64,000 nucleotides of DNA from Bacillota bacterium (GCA_902363515.1 CABJAN010000008.1:1-64000); one strand, 5' to 3'. Shown: positions 17,107-26,206, counted from the first letter of the stretch. Translations and numbers: made by a program. The notes: a model not told the origin generated them from the sequence alone.

Positions 17107-17684
17107 CACAACACTCCTTTCGAAGAGAGAACACCTTCCCCGGTTCTGGTTACTGCCTCTTTTAAGGCATGGGCAAAAGCCTTAAACAAAGCTTCGATTT
17201 TATGGTGGTCATTCTCCCCATACAAGGTTTTCAGATGCAGGGTCAGCCCTGCCTGAAATGCCAGCGCACGGAAAAATTCTTTTACCATACAGCAATCCAA
17301 AGTTCCCACAGAGGGATTAGCATATTCGGTGTCAAAAACCAAAAAAGCTCTTCCGCTTACATCTAAAGCACAGAATCCCAAAGCCTCATCCATAGGAACA
17401 TAGAAGCTTCCGTAGCGCCTGATACCAGCCTTATCCTCTAATGCCTGATGAAGGGCCATTCCCATGACAATTCCTAAATCTTCAATACTGTGATGACAGT
17501 CCACCTCAAGGTCTCCTTCCATGGAAAGCTGAATATCAAACCCTCCATGTACACACAAAGCCTGCATCATATGGTCAAAAAATCCCACGCCACAAGAGCC
17601 TTCATACCTTCCCTCTCCGTCCAGATTCCAGGATAAGGAAATCCGGGTTTCTCTTGTATTTCTCTCAATCTGTCCCATTCTCAT
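17106..17684 (-). CDS. hisB: Imidazoleglycerol-phosphate dehydratase
   Basis: HisB removes water from imidazole glycerol phosphate using two manganese ions. The 192-residue single-domain enzyme has the two metal motifs FFDHMMQALCVHGG and DCHHSIEDLG, then the mirror-image second half (FDTEYANPSVGTLD, GENDHHKIEALFKAFAHAL). No histidinol-phosphatase domain is fused, so that activity must come from another gene. Start 17684 has a G-rich site 5 bases upstream. Confidence 0.95.
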   Translation of the reverse strand: MRMGQIERNTRETRISLSWNLDGEGRYEGSCGVGFFDHMMQALCVHGGFDIQLSMEGDLEVDCHHSIEDLGIVMGMALHQALEDKAGIRRYGSFYVPMDEALGFCALDVSGRAFLVFDTEYANPSVGTLDCCMVKEFFRALAFQAGLTLHLKTLYGENDHHKIEALFKAFAHALKEAVTRTGEGVLSSKGVL

Positions 17685-17702
17685 GAAAACCACCCCCATA
17701 TA

Positions 17703-18752
17703 TTAAGAAAGCAATCTATCCAGCGCCAGAACCAGTTCCCGGTTCTCTTCCCTGGAACCTGCTGTGATTCGCAGATATCCCTTCATATACCTTATGGAAA
17801 TCCCTGCTTTCTGCAAATTTTCAAAAATCTCCTTTGCCCCCTGTACTTTCAGATAAACAAAGTTTGTACTGGTGGCATAGACCTTTTCTATCTCTTGCTT
17901 ATTGTCTTCCAGCTTCTTTAATTTCTCATATAAGTCCTCTCTGGAGCTGCGGATTTTTTCTATACATTCTCTGAGATAGTCAGGGTGATTCAAAAGCACA
18001 CAGCCTGCTGCCTGGGTCATGGCATTTACATTATAAGGAGATTTTACCCCTCTTAAAATCCTGGTAAGCTTTTCATTTGCCGCCGCAAATCCCAGCCGTA
18101 TGGCTGCCATTCCAAAGGCTTTGGAAAAAGTTTTCAGCACAATGATATTTTCATAACGTTTGATTTCAGACAGTACCGAACCCTCTGCAAAATCCATATA
18201 AGCCTCATCCACCACAACCAGAGCATCCATTTGCTCCACCATCTGCAGAATATCTTCCCTCTTTGCCAGAAGAGATGTTGGGTTACAGGGATTGGAAAAA
18301 ATCACAACCTTTGCCTTTGTTTCCCTTGCCTTCTCAATAACCTCTTCGGGTAAAATCACCATATCTTCTCCCTTTCCCATTATTTCCACCCTGGCACCTA
18401 TGGCTCTTCCATAAAATTCATACATGGAAAAATCCGGGGCAATGGTAAGCATGGTATCTCCTTTTTCCAGAAAGTTCAGAAGAATCAGGGAAATCAGTTC
18501 GTCCGAACCATTCCCCGCAGTGAGAAATTCTGGTTTCACCTGAAAAAAACTGCCGAATTTTTCGCACAGCTTCTGTGCCATGGGATCTGGGTAACGGTGG
18601 AAATCAAGTTCTGATACTGCTTTTCCTACTTCTTCCCGAATAAAATCCGGCAAATCCAGAAAACTCTCATTGGCATCCAGCCGGATTCTAAAATCCCCTG
18701 TTACCGGCTCATACACTTCCATATTTTTTAACCGCTCTGGTATTTTGTACAT
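17703..18752 (-). CDS. hisC: Histidinol-phosphate aminotransferase
   Basis: HisC transfers an amino group from glutamate to imidazole acetol phosphate using PLP. The 349-residue fold-type I enzyme has LDANESF near the N-terminus, TAGNGSDELI phosphate loop, FSNPCNPTS, VVDEAYMDFA and the Schiff-base lysine in TFSKAFGMAAIRLGF. The length is normal. It sits between hisG and hisB where many relatives also have hisD, which is missing here. Confidence 0.95.
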   Translation of the reverse strand: MYKIPERLKNMEVYEPVTGDFRIRLDANESFLDLPDFIREEVGKAVSELDFHRYPDPMAQKLCEKFGSFFQVKPEFLTAGNGSDELISLILLNFLEKGDTMLTIAPDFSMYEFYGRAIGARVEIMGKGEDMVILPEEVIEKARETKAKVVIFSNPCNPTSLLAKREDILQMVEQMDALVVVDEAYMDFAEGSVLSEIKRYENIIVLKTFSKAFGMAAIRLGFAAANEKLTRILRGVKSPYNVNAMTQAAGCVLLNHPDYLRECIEKIRSSREDLYEKLKKLEDNKQEIEKVYATSTNFVYLKVQGAKEIFENLQKAGISIRYMKGYLRITAGSREENRELVLALDRLLS

Positions 18753-18767
18753 CTTTCCACGCCCTTT

Positions 18768-19406
18768 CTATCCCCTGTTTTTCACATCTGCTTCTACCTT
18801 TTGAATGAACTCCTCTATCTCTGCTTTTCTTAATTTCATACTGGCAATGTTTACAATTAACCGGGCGCTTACAGGACAGATATCTTCCAGGACCTCCAGC
18901 CCGTTTTCCTTAAGCGTTGTGCCTGTCTCCACAATATCCACAATGGCATCTGCCAGTCCCAAAACAGGCGCCAGTTCCACAGAGCCCTCTATTTTCACCA
19001 GATTAATATCCATGTTCTTACTTTCAAAAAAACTCTTTGCCACATTCATATATTTACTGGCAATGGTTCTTGTGTGATAACCACGGTACACATCCGTACC
19101 CTTTACCGAAGCCAGGGCAAATCTGCATTTTCCAAAGCCCAAATCTGCGATTTCGTAAAAGGTGCCTCCCTTTTCCATAATGGTGTCTTTCCCCACCACG
19201 CCCATATCACAGACTCCGGTTTCCACATAGGTCACCACATCTGCCGCCTTTGCCAGAACCAATTCCAGACTGCCATCCCCAATGGGAAAAATCAGTTTTC
19301 TTCCTTTTTCCCTTACACTGGTGCAGTCATATCCTATACGTTCCAGCATTTCTACAGTTTTCTCTTCCAGCCGCCCTTTAGTCAGGGCTATTCTAATTGG
19401 TCTCAT
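18768..19406 (-). CDS. hisG: ATP phosphoribosyltransferase, short catalytic subunit
   Basis: HisG joins ATP and PRPP in the first committed step of histidine synthesis. At 212 residues it is the short form (HisGS), which lacks the C-terminal regulatory domain and needs HisZ. Motifs are ALTKGRLEEKTV at the N-terminus, CDMGVVGKDTI, and the PRPP loop DIVETGTTLKENGL. It overlaps hisZ by 14 bases, consistent with forming a HisGZ complex that histidine can inhibit. Confidence 0.95.
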   Translation of the reverse strand: MRPIRIALTKGRLEEKTVEMLERIGYDCTSVREKGRKLIFPIGDGSLELVLAKAADVVTYVETGVCDMGVVGKDTIMEKGGTFYEIADLGFGKCRFALASVKGTDVYRGYHTRTIASKYMNVAKSFFESKNMDINLVKIEGSVELAPVLGLADAIVDIVETGTTLKENGLEVLEDICPVSARLIVNIASMKLRKAEIEEFIQKVEADVKNRG

Positions 19407-20583
19407 ATTCTCTGATTTCCTCCCCTATAACATGTACCTGCGGGATTCCTTTTTCCCTGGCATATTCCAGGGTTTCCTCCAGGGTATCAAAAACACTGTT
19501 CTCTGATAAAATCCCCTGTTCCTCCAACTGTTTCCTATAATGGACACTGGCAGGCACATGAGCCAGGTTTTGGGCAAAAACCAGAATCTCCGGTACAGAC
19601 TCCGGCGCCGGACTTACGGTCTGGCTGGCTAAATCTACATTAATCCCAAATCCAATGGAGCCATAATCCTCTCCAAACTGCCCCAGCAGGTTATCATACC
19701 GCCCTCCAGAGAGAATCTGCTCCCCGATTCCATTGCAATACCCCCTGAAAATAATTCCTGTATAATATTCCGCCAGATTCACCAGCCCCAAATCAATCAT
19801 CACCTTATCTCCAAGTCCTAACTCCTGAAGATATTCATATATATTTTTCAGATAATCCAGACACTCCCTGGCTCCGTTTTCATCAAACAGCTCATAAGCC
19901 TTCTCAAAAACTTCCTCTCCTCCAAACAGTCCTGGCAGCTTCCGAAGCGCCCGGGCAGCCTTGTTCTCCTTCGCCTTACCAAGAATATCTGTAAGACTTG
20001 CATAATTCTTCTGCTCAATAAGAAACCGGATTTCTTCCTTAGTATCCTCATCTGCATCCAGACTGTCCATAATGGCCTTAAAATATCCAATATGGCAAAG
20101 TTCCAGTCTGTAACCGCCCTGACTGATTTTTTCCAGACTTCTGGCAGCCAGCTCAATGACTTCCAAATCACTTCTCACAGTGGAGCCGCCAATGAGTTCA
20201 ATGCCCACCTGGTTGATTTCCACACTCTTGCTCTTCCTCTGAGGAAAGCCCCGGTAAATATTCCGGTTATAATAAATACGGATAGGCTTTGGCATACCCT
20301 TTAATCTGGTGGCAGTAAGCCGGGCAACAGGTACTGTGCAGTCCGGGCACAGCACCATGAGTCTGCCTTTGGCATCCGTGAGTTTATACATGGTCTCTTT
20401 TGGCAGGTACTTGGCAGCTTTCCCAAACACATCATAAAACTCCAGCGCCGGTGTCATAACTCTGCGATACCCCTGAGTGTCAAACAAATCCTTTAAAGTT
20501 TTCGTCACCTGGGAACGCTGGTCACATTCACTGAAAAGCAAGTCCCTGGTTCCATCTGGTGTAATCTTATCGTAATATCTCAT
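19393..20583 (-). CDS. hisZ: ATP phosphoribosyltransferase regulatory subunit
   Basis: HisZ is a class II histidyl-tRNA synthetase paralogue without synthetase activity that activates short HisG. The 396-residue protein starts MRYYDKITPDGTRDLLF and has motif-2-like RIYYNRNIYRGFPQRKSKSVEINQVGIELIGG and a class II motif-3-like GGRYDNLLGQFG. It lacks the anticodon-binding domain. First gene of the operon, immediately after the promoter at 20615-20644. Confidence 0.93.
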   Translation of the reverse strand: MRYYDKITPDGTRDLLFSECDQRSQVTKTLKDLFDTQGYRRVMTPALEFYDVFGKAAKYLPKETMYKLTDAKGRLMVLCPDCTVPVARLTATRLKGMPKPIRIYYNRNIYRGFPQRKSKSVEINQVGIELIGGSTVRSDLEVIELAARSLEKISQGGYRLELCHIGYFKAIMDSLDADEDTKEEIRFLIEQKNYASLTDILGKAKENKAARALRKLPGLFGGEEVFEKAYELFDENGARECLDYLKNIYEYLQELGLGDKVMIDLGLVNLAEYYTGIIFRGYCNGIGEQILSGGRYDNLLGQFGEDYGSIGFGINVDLASQTVSPAPESVPEILVFAQNLAHVPASVHYRKQLEEQGILSENSVFDTLEETLEYAREKGIPQVHVIGEEIREYETN

Positions 20584-20607
20584 ATCCCTGTCCCCTTCGC
20601 TTTAGCG

Positions 20608-20644
20608 TGCTACCATATTAGCATTACGCATTACATTTTGTCAA
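20608..20644 (-). promoter_or_regulatory. his operon promoter with palindrome over the -10
   Basis: On the minus strand TTGACA (20639-20644) and TAATAT (20615-20620) are separated by 18 bases. TGCTA-N6-TAGCA (20608-20623) overlaps the -10 and could be a repressor operator. No T-box or attenuator was seen between this site and hisZ. Confidence 0.75.
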
Positions 20645-20651
20645 CCGTTTT

Positions 20652-21179
20652 TTACAGCATAATCCCAGCAAGAAAAACACTTACTCCTATTCCTGCCACA
20701 GTAGCCGCCAGGGCTCCCGGTATGGTATAGCGGGTCTTATGTACTTTTGCTGCAATAAAATACACAGAAACCGTATAAAAAATAGTTTCTGTGCATGACA
20801 TCATAATGGACGCAATCAGTCCGATTCTGGAATCTGTGCCAAACTCCCGGAAAATATCCAGCACAAGTCCTGTAGCTGCGCTGGAAGAAAACATCCGTAC
20901 AATAGTAAGAGGCACCAAATCCGCCGGAAATCCTATGGGGTCCGTAAGCTGTCCCAGCACCTTTCCAAGCATCTCCAGAAAACCGGAGGCTCTCAGCACG
21001 CCTACTGCCACCATAAGACCAATAAGGGTAGGCAAAATTCCTACCACTGTCCTTAGTCCGTCTTTGGCACCTTTTACAAATTCTTCGTACACCTTACATT
21101 TCATAAGGATTCCAAAACCTACAATATAGAATAAAATAAGAGGGATACTGATTTCTGACAAAAACATTAAAATCTGCAC
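20652..21179 (-). CDS. spmB: Spore maturation protein B-like (nucleoside-recognition domain)
   Basis: The 175-residue membrane protein has four to five hydrophobic segments and the Gate/nucleoside-recognition pattern (GAKDGLRTVVGILPTLIGLMVAVGVLRASG, then IVRMFSSSAATG and SCTETIFYT). SpmB with SpmA takes part in spore core dehydration in Bacillus. SpmA is usually directly upstream, but here recQ is. The GTG start at 21179 has GGGGTG 5 bases upstream. Confidence 0.8.
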   Translation of the reverse strand: MQILMFLSEISIPLILFYIVGFGILMKCKVYEEFVKGAKDGLRTVVGILPTLIGLMVAVGVLRASGFLEMLGKVLGQLTDPIGFPADLVPLTIVRMFSSSAATGLVLDIFREFGTDSRIGLIASIMMSCTETIFYTVSVYFIAAKVHKTRYTIPGALAATVAGIGVSVFLAGIML

Positions 21180-21233
21180 GGTATCACCCCATGGGCTTTT
21201 TATATGTTTATGCCTCCCCTCCTAAATGATATG

Positions 21234-23084
21234 TTACTTTTCTATGTTCTTATCGCGAATAAACTCCTGAATCAGATTTTCAAAGGCTTTTCCATATTTT
21301 TCATATTTACTGTTTCCCACACCGTTAATTGCCAGCATTTCCTCCCGGTTCACTGGCAGATATGTACTCATTTCCCGCAAAGTCTTATCTGAAAAGATAA
21401 TATAAGGGGGGATATGGGCTTTCTGCGCCATTTGATAGCGATATTGCCGAAGAATTTCAAACAATTCCGGATATTTTACATCTTCTACTGACCGTTTCTT
21501 CTGAGCTTTTTGTTTGGTTTCTGCCTTTTCCTGCTCTTTTGGCAGCTTCAAAAACACCTGTGCGCTGTCCTTTTCCTGAAGAAATTCTCTGCCCTTTTCC
21601 CCCAGTTTTAACACCGGATAGTCTCCCGGTGTGAGCCACAAATATTCTTTTACCAGCAAATCATTTAAAATCTGACGAAGGCGCACAATGGTTCTGTCCT
21701 TTAACACTCCATAATAAGGATTCTCCTGAAGCCTGAACTGCCTCACTTTTGCGCTGTCTGAGCCATGTACCGCATCAATCACAGCCTGGATGCCATACCT
21801 CTGTCCACTGGAAAGGGTCATGTTCAGAATTCCGGCTGCTTCTTCTGTCACATCCACATCCTGAAATTCTGTAAGACAGTTTCTGCAATTTCCGCAGTAA
21901 TTTCCTCCATATTCGCCAAAATACCTAAGAATATAATCTCTGAGGCACTCATTTGTGAAACAATAGAATGTCATTTTCCGAAGGCGCTCATAGTTCCGTT
22001 CCCGGATTACTTCCTGCTCTTCTCTTCCCAGTTCTTCATTGCTTACCTGCTGCTCAATGAGAAATTCATTCATTTTCACATCCTGGCCGCCATAATAAAG
22101 AATACACTCTCCCGGCTCCCCATCTCTGCCTGCTCTTCCTGCCTCCTGATAATAGCTTTCAATATCCTTTGGCATATTATAATGAATGACAAACCGCACA
22201 TTGGACTTATCAATTCCCATGCCAAAGGCATTGGTTGCCACCATAATAGGAGCTGCATCATAAATAAAATCTTCCTGGTTCTGCTTTTTCTCTTCCTCCG
22301 AAAGCCCGGCGTGATACCGCACGACCGGATATCCTGCCTGCACCAGTTCCTGGTGAACTTCCTCTACTGTTTTTCTGGTATTGCAGTAAATAATACCGCT
22401 TTTCTCTGAATTTCTTCTCAGATATTCTAACAAAGCTTCTGTCTTATTTTTCGGCTTCTCCACTGCAAAATACAGATTTTTCCGGTCATACCCCGTCACC
22501 AGTACATCCGGATTTTTCAGCCCTAAAATGCACAAAATATCTTCCTTTACTGCTTTCGTTGCTGTTGCGGTATAGGCTGCCAGAACAGGACGCATGGGAA
22601 GCTGCTGAATAAAATCTACGATTTTTAAATAGCTTGGACGGAAATCCTGTCCCCACTGGGAAATACAGTGGGCTTCATCCACAGCCACCATAGAAATGGG
22701 AACCTCCTGTGCCAGAGCCAGAAAAGACTCTGTCATAAGCCGCTCCGGCGCAGCGTAAATAATCTTGTAACGCCCCTGGCGGGCAAATTCCATTGCTTTT
22801 CTAAATTGCCCCTCTGTGAGCGAACTGTTAATATAAGCCGCATGAATTCCCGCTGCATTTAATGCACTCACCTGATCTTTCATAAGAGAAATCAAAGGTG
22901 AAACCACAATGGTGATTCCAGGAAACAACAATGCAGGAACCTGAAAGCAAATAGATTTTCCTGCCCCTGTAGGCATAATTCCCAGCACATCCCGCCCTGA
23001 AAGAGTGCTGTCCACCAGACGTTCCTGACCCTGACGGAATGTGGTATAACCAAACGTCTCTTTTAAAACCTGATATTTATCCAT
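21234..23084 (-). CDS. recQ: ATP-dependent DNA helicase RecQ
   Basis: RecQ is a 3'-5' superfamily 2 helicase in recombination and fork repair. The 616-residue protein has Walker A GIMPTGAGKSICFQ, VDEAHCISQWGQDFRPSY (DEAH plus aromatic loop), TATATKAVKEDI, an RQC zinc site with four cysteines (CFTNECLRDYIL, CGNCRNC), a winged helix and a C-terminal HRDC domain (about 540-606). The length and domain order are typical. A promoter lies 75 bases upstream. Confidence 0.95.
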   Translation of the reverse strand: MDKYQVLKETFGYTTFRQGQERLVDSTLSGRDVLGIMPTGAGKSICFQVPALLFPGITIVVSPLISLMKDQVSALNAAGIHAAYINSSLTEGQFRKAMEFARQGRYKIIYAAPERLMTESFLALAQEVPISMVAVDEAHCISQWGQDFRPSYLKIVDFIQQLPMRPVLAAYTATATKAVKEDILCILGLKNPDVLVTGYDRKNLYFAVEKPKNKTEALLEYLRRNSEKSGIIYCNTRKTVEEVHQELVQAGYPVVRYHAGLSEEEKKQNQEDFIYDAAPIMVATNAFGMGIDKSNVRFVIHYNMPKDIESYYQEAGRAGRDGEPGECILYYGGQDVKMNEFLIEQQVSNEELGREEQEVIRERNYERLRKMTFYCFTNECLRDYILRYFGEYGGNYCGNCRNCLTEFQDVDVTEEAAGILNMTLSSGQRYGIQAVIDAVHGSDSAKVRQFRLQENPYYGVLKDRTIVRLRQILNDLLVKEYLWLTPGDYPVLKLGEKGREFLQEKDSAQVFLKLPKEQEKAETKQKAQKKRSVEDVKYPELFEILRQYRYQMAQKAHIPPYIIFSDKTLREMSTYLPVNREEMLAINGVGNSKYEKYGKAFENLIQEFIRDKNIEK

Positions 23085-23158
23085 TGTTATTCTCTATGAA
23101 GCCCTGCCTCATATACTCCTCTCTCAATAGCCTTCGCAGAATTAAATCTTGTTTCAAA

Positions 23159-23187
23159 ATTTTATCATTTTCAAAAGTATTTTACAA
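23159..23187 (-). promoter_or_regulatory. Candidate recQ promoter
   Basis: On the minus strand TTGTAA (23182-23187) and TAAAAT (23159-23164) are separated by 17 bases, 75 bases before the recQ ATG. Confidence 0.5.
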
Positions 23188-23197
23188 GTTCAGACAA

Positions 23198-23229
23198 AAA
23201 ACGGAGCCTGGAAAAGCCCCGTTTTTCAT
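23198..23229 (-). terminator. Terminator of the sigma/anti-sigma unit
   Basis: On the minus strand AAACGGGGC and GGCTCCGTTTTTT form a short G-C stem with a T-run, 14 bases after the anti-sigma stop. Confidence 0.65.
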
Positions 23230-23242
23230 ATTTTTTATCCTC

Positions 23243-23794
23243 TTATTTTCCTATCTCTTCTGTTGTAAGTTCTGCCTTCTGTGGTGTTCCTGTAACGATT
23301 GCCTTATAGTTCCTTCCATCATAGGAATACTCTTTGGTATAGGTTCCGTTTCTTTGAAGCTCCTCTGTGATATCAAACTCTTCCTCACCAATGGTCAGTC
23401 CCAGTCTGCCGCTGTCTGCATGATAAACCAGGGTTACATAATATTCTCCGTTTTCTCCATATCCATGTACCACACGTATTTCTGTTCCGTCTTCTGTATA
23501 GGTGACGGTTTCTTTTGGCGTAGATGCTTCTTTATCAATGGTTAAATTCTCATACCAGATAATAAGCTGGTTGGTAGCATTTTGTACAATGTCCCCATTT
23601 GTCGCCGCTACTACACCTACAGATAAGGAAAAAATCAAGGTAACACAGGCCGCTGCTCCTACAAAGGTTTTCCGTTTGATTCTGGAATATTTTTTCGGTT
23701 CTTTCATGGTAATAACCTCCCTTACTGACTCCCTGGAAGGCTGGAGCCCGCGGCAGATTTCTTGGTATTTTTCTTTTGGAAATGATTTATTCAT
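23243..23794 (-). CDS. Probable anti-sigma factor, single-pass membrane protein
   Basis: This 183-residue protein has a short cytoplasmic N-terminus (about 1-45), one transmembrane segment (TFVGAAACVTLIFSLSVGVV) and an extracytoplasmic region of about 115 residues (NGTYTKEYSYDGRNYKAIVTG near the end). It overlaps the ECF sigma gene by 8 bases, the classic arrangement for a sigma/anti-sigma pair. No zinc-binding ZAS motif (HxxxCxxC) is visible. The role is inferred from topology and position. Confidence 0.7.
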   Translation of the reverse strand: MNKSFPKEKYQEICRGLQPSRESVREVITMKEPKKYSRIKRKTFVGAAACVTLIFSLSVGVVAATNGDIVQNATNQLIIWYENLTIDKEASTPKETVTYTEDGTEIRVVHGYGENGEYYVTLVYHADSGRLGLTIGEEEFDITEELQRNGTYTKEYSYDGRNYKAIVTGTPQKAELTTEEIGK

Positions 23795-24296
23795 AATATC
23801 CAGCCTCCTCTAACTGCTTTTTCAGTTTCCTTCGCGCCCGGTCAAGCTGTGTCTGAATGGTAGAAGGATTTCGCCCCAGAATTCCGGCTATTTCTGCCAC
23901 TGAATATTCCTCATAATAATACAGATAAACCGGCATCCTATACTTTCTTGGCAATCCGAAAACCGCTTCCAGAATCAGTTCTCTCTGTTCCTTTTCCCTG
24001 GTATTCTCCGTAAAATCATCTGGAATTTCTCCCTGTTCCCCAAAGGTTTCCAGATAATCTGTCTTCTTTTTCCAGGAAGAGGCAAAGAGCCTTTTACATT
24101 CATTAGCTGTTACCTTTAAAAGCCAGTATTTCCCATGTTCCAGACTCTCAAACTCCGGTTTTCTGGTATATAATTTCATAAAAACAGTCTGCATAATATC
24201 CTCTGCATCCTGGGGGTTCCTGCAGTCATGAAGAGCCAGACGATAAACCATATCGCTGTACTCTATGACAAGCTCTACAAACTTTGTTTCATCCAC
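23787..24296 (-). CDS. ECF-type RNA polymerase sigma factor
   Basis: The 169-residue protein has sigma region 2 (YSDMVYRLALHDCRNPQDAEDIMQTVFMKL, about 12-45) and region 4 (LPRKYRMPVYLYYYEEYSVAEIAGILGRNPSTIQTQLDRARRKL, about 115-160). It would redirect RNA polymerase on an envelope signal released by the overlapping anti-sigma gene. I chose GTG 24296, with GGAGAG 6 bases upstream. A longer frame to 24380 starts with sequence unlike the family. Confidence 0.88.
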   Translation of the reverse strand: MDETKFVELVIEYSDMVYRLALHDCRNPQDAEDIMQTVFMKLYTRKPEFESLEHGKYWLLKVTANECKRLFASSWKKKTDYLETFGEQGEIPDDFTENTREKEQRELILEAVFGLPRKYRMPVYLYYYEEYSVAEIAGILGRNPSTIQTQLDRARRKLKKQLEEAGYYE

Positions 24297-24386
24297 AATT
24301 CTCTCTCCGTAAGCACATGTTGTTGGTTTCCTAAAAGGCCTTTCACTTATAATACCTTTGTCATGGATGAAAAATCTCACTTTTCC

Positions 24387-25451
24387 TTACAGATTTTCAA
24401 TTTTTTTCTCAATCCAGCCTTTGTTTCCTCTTCCTTTAAAAAATCCGAAATTAAGAATCTGATTCTCTTTTGAACTTACAGAAACCATAAATTGAATCCG
24501 AAACACAAAATCTTCCGCCTCAAAAATAGTAAAAGGGTGTTCCTCCACTGCCATCACCTGCATGGTTCCTCTGCGAAAGCAGGGATATTGTCCGGCAAAT
24601 CCCTTCTCTTCCAGAATATGAATCATTTCCTTCCGCTGTCTTTTAATTTTTTCATTCATTTCTTTTCCATAATCTCTTCTGGGATATTCATTGGAAGCTT
24701 CACAAACCTTCCGGTAAATCACCTGATAAACACCAGCCCCGTTCTTCCCTGCCAGGAATTTTTCTATCTTCTTCTCCAGCCTGGCAACAGGTTTTTTCTC
24801 ATACCTGTCCAGCAGTTTTGCAAACCCTTTCTCCCCTGTCAGAAGAGCCATTTTCTTCATGGTTTCTACCCCGGTAATGGTGTCTGTATACCAATCTTCC
24901 AGGGAATTTCCAACAGGTGACCAGGCACGAAAAGGAGCGAACTCCATCAAAGGAATCAGCTCCAATTCTTTCTCTGTACAGACTTCCTCTCCTAGATATT
25001 CATACTTATCATAAATGGTTCCAATCATATAAACCAACTGGCGCCACTGTTCCATTCCCTGTACCCAGAAATGACCAATTTCATGGTACTGATAACACGC
25101 TAAATGCTCTGTAATCTCCTCAAACCACAGGGTAAAAACATTATCTTCTCCCTGCTTTACCACCAATCCCACAGAGCCATTATGTTCTGTAAGATATGCC
25201 TCTGTTTTCTCTTTGCAATGAGGCAGATAAGCTCCTGTTATCCTGCAATTTCCCAAAATCAGATAGCACTCCAGGGCATCATTCATCATATAGGGAATAC
25301 AGGTTTGTTTCTCTCCATTCTGACTATTTTTCCAGCACACTTCCAGAGCCTGGCACTTGATAATTTCTGCCAGTTTTCTATAAGAATCCGGCATCTCCTT
25401 TTTCAATCCCGGAAGGTAAGGTTCCAATGCTTCAAAGTCTCTCTCTTTCAT
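24387..25451 (-). CDS. Conserved protein of unknown function (possibly DUF3878)
   Basis: The 354-residue soluble protein has no signal peptide or membrane segment. It contains YHEIGHFWVQGMEQW, a HExxH-like motif (HEIGH), near residue 125, with several tryptophans and acidic clusters after it. The family looks like a Lachnospiraceae-specific one (DUF3878 is my best memory match, low certainty). The HEIGH motif may bind metal, but no convincing third ligand was identified. It lies 12 bases after the histidine phosphatase gene, in the same direction. Confidence 0.6.
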   Translation of the reverse strand: MKERDFEALEPYLPGLKKEMPDSYRKLAEIIKCQALEVCWKNSQNGEKQTCIPYMMNDALECYLILGNCRITGAYLPHCKEKTEAYLTEHNGSVGLVVKQGEDNVFTLWFEEITEHLACYQYHEIGHFWVQGMEQWRQLVYMIGTIYDKYEYLGEEVCTEKELELIPLMEFAPFRAWSPVGNSLEDWYTDTITGVETMKKMALLTGEKGFAKLLDRYEKKPVARLEKKIEKFLAGKNGAGVYQVIYRKVCEASNEYPRRDYGKEMNEKIKRQRKEMIHILEEKGFAGQYPCFRRGTMQVMAVEEHPFTIFEAEDFVFRIQFMVSVSSKENQILNFGFFKGRGNKGWIEKKIENL

Positions 25452-25463
25452 CCTGCACTCTCA

Positions 25464-26195
25464 CTAATCATGTCTTTCTTCTGAATTTTCATAGGCTTCA
25501 CAGAATCTTGCGGCAAAAGCCGGAGACTCCTGGTTTGCATACAAATGAGAAATATCCCCAAAAGAAAGCATACGGAAACTGGCAATGCCCTTCCTTCTCT
25601 CTTCTGTCACAACTGTGGTCACAGCGGTAGGCGCTGCACAACACTGGTGCCATAAAACCATAGGAGAAATGTTCAAAAGATGACTGAGAAGCACGCACTC
25701 CAATCCAAAATGACAGAAAAACACCAGAGTATCATTGTTGGCTTTCTCTGCACTGTAATACTTTCCTTCTCTTACATATCCATGTTCCTGAAGTAAGTTA
25801 TCAAAGTTTTCAATCACCCAGTCATACTCCTGTTTCACACCTGCTTCCAGAAAAACCGGAGACTTCCACCACTGATCTGCATGGAAAAAATTCTCCTGAT
25901 TCATCCAGTCCTGGGGCAGCCAGTCCCAGGAAATCGTTTTCTTATCTGCTCTGTCCGGACGGTTAATTCTGGGGGCAAACTCCCTGAGCCACTCCTTTTC
26001 AATGGCTGTTCTTCCCACCTTTTTCAGTGTACAGGAAGCAGTATCTTTTGCCCTTCCCAGTGGGGAAACATAGAACTCTTTCACGTCTAGTTTTTCTAAT
26101 CTTTCTGCCAGATATCCGGCTTCTTTCCATCCCTTTTCTGTAAGGGAATCTATAGTATAATCCGGATCTCCATGCCTTACAATTACTAATTTCAT
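25464..26195 (-). CDS. Histidine phosphatase family protein
   Basis: The 243-residue protein starts MKLVIVRHGDPDY, the RHG catalytic motif of the phosphoglycerate mutase superfamily. It has the second-half motifs FYVSPLGRAKDTA (Arg/Ser) and FFCHFGLECVLLSHL (catalytic His). Substrates in this superfamily vary widely and cannot be read from the sequence. It follows the Bce-type kinase gene by 11 bases and so is probably co-transcribed. Confidence 0.82.
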   Translation of the reverse strand: MKLVIVRHGDPDYTIDSLTEKGWKEAGYLAERLEKLDVKEFYVSPLGRAKDTASCTLKKVGRTAIEKEWLREFAPRINRPDRADKKTISWDWLPQDWMNQENFFHADQWWKSPVFLEAGVKQEYDWVIENFDNLLQEHGYVREGKYYSAEKANNDTLVFFCHFGLECVLLSHLLNISPMVLWHQCCAAPTAVTTVVTEERRKGIASFRMLSFGDISHLYANQESPAFAARFCEAYENSEERHD

Positions 26196-26206
26196 TGTCT
26201 TCCTCC

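Noticed and set aside
20584..20651. Attenuator or T-box before hisZ
   Set aside because: Only about 30 bases lie between the -10 and the hisZ ATG. There is no room for a leader structure.
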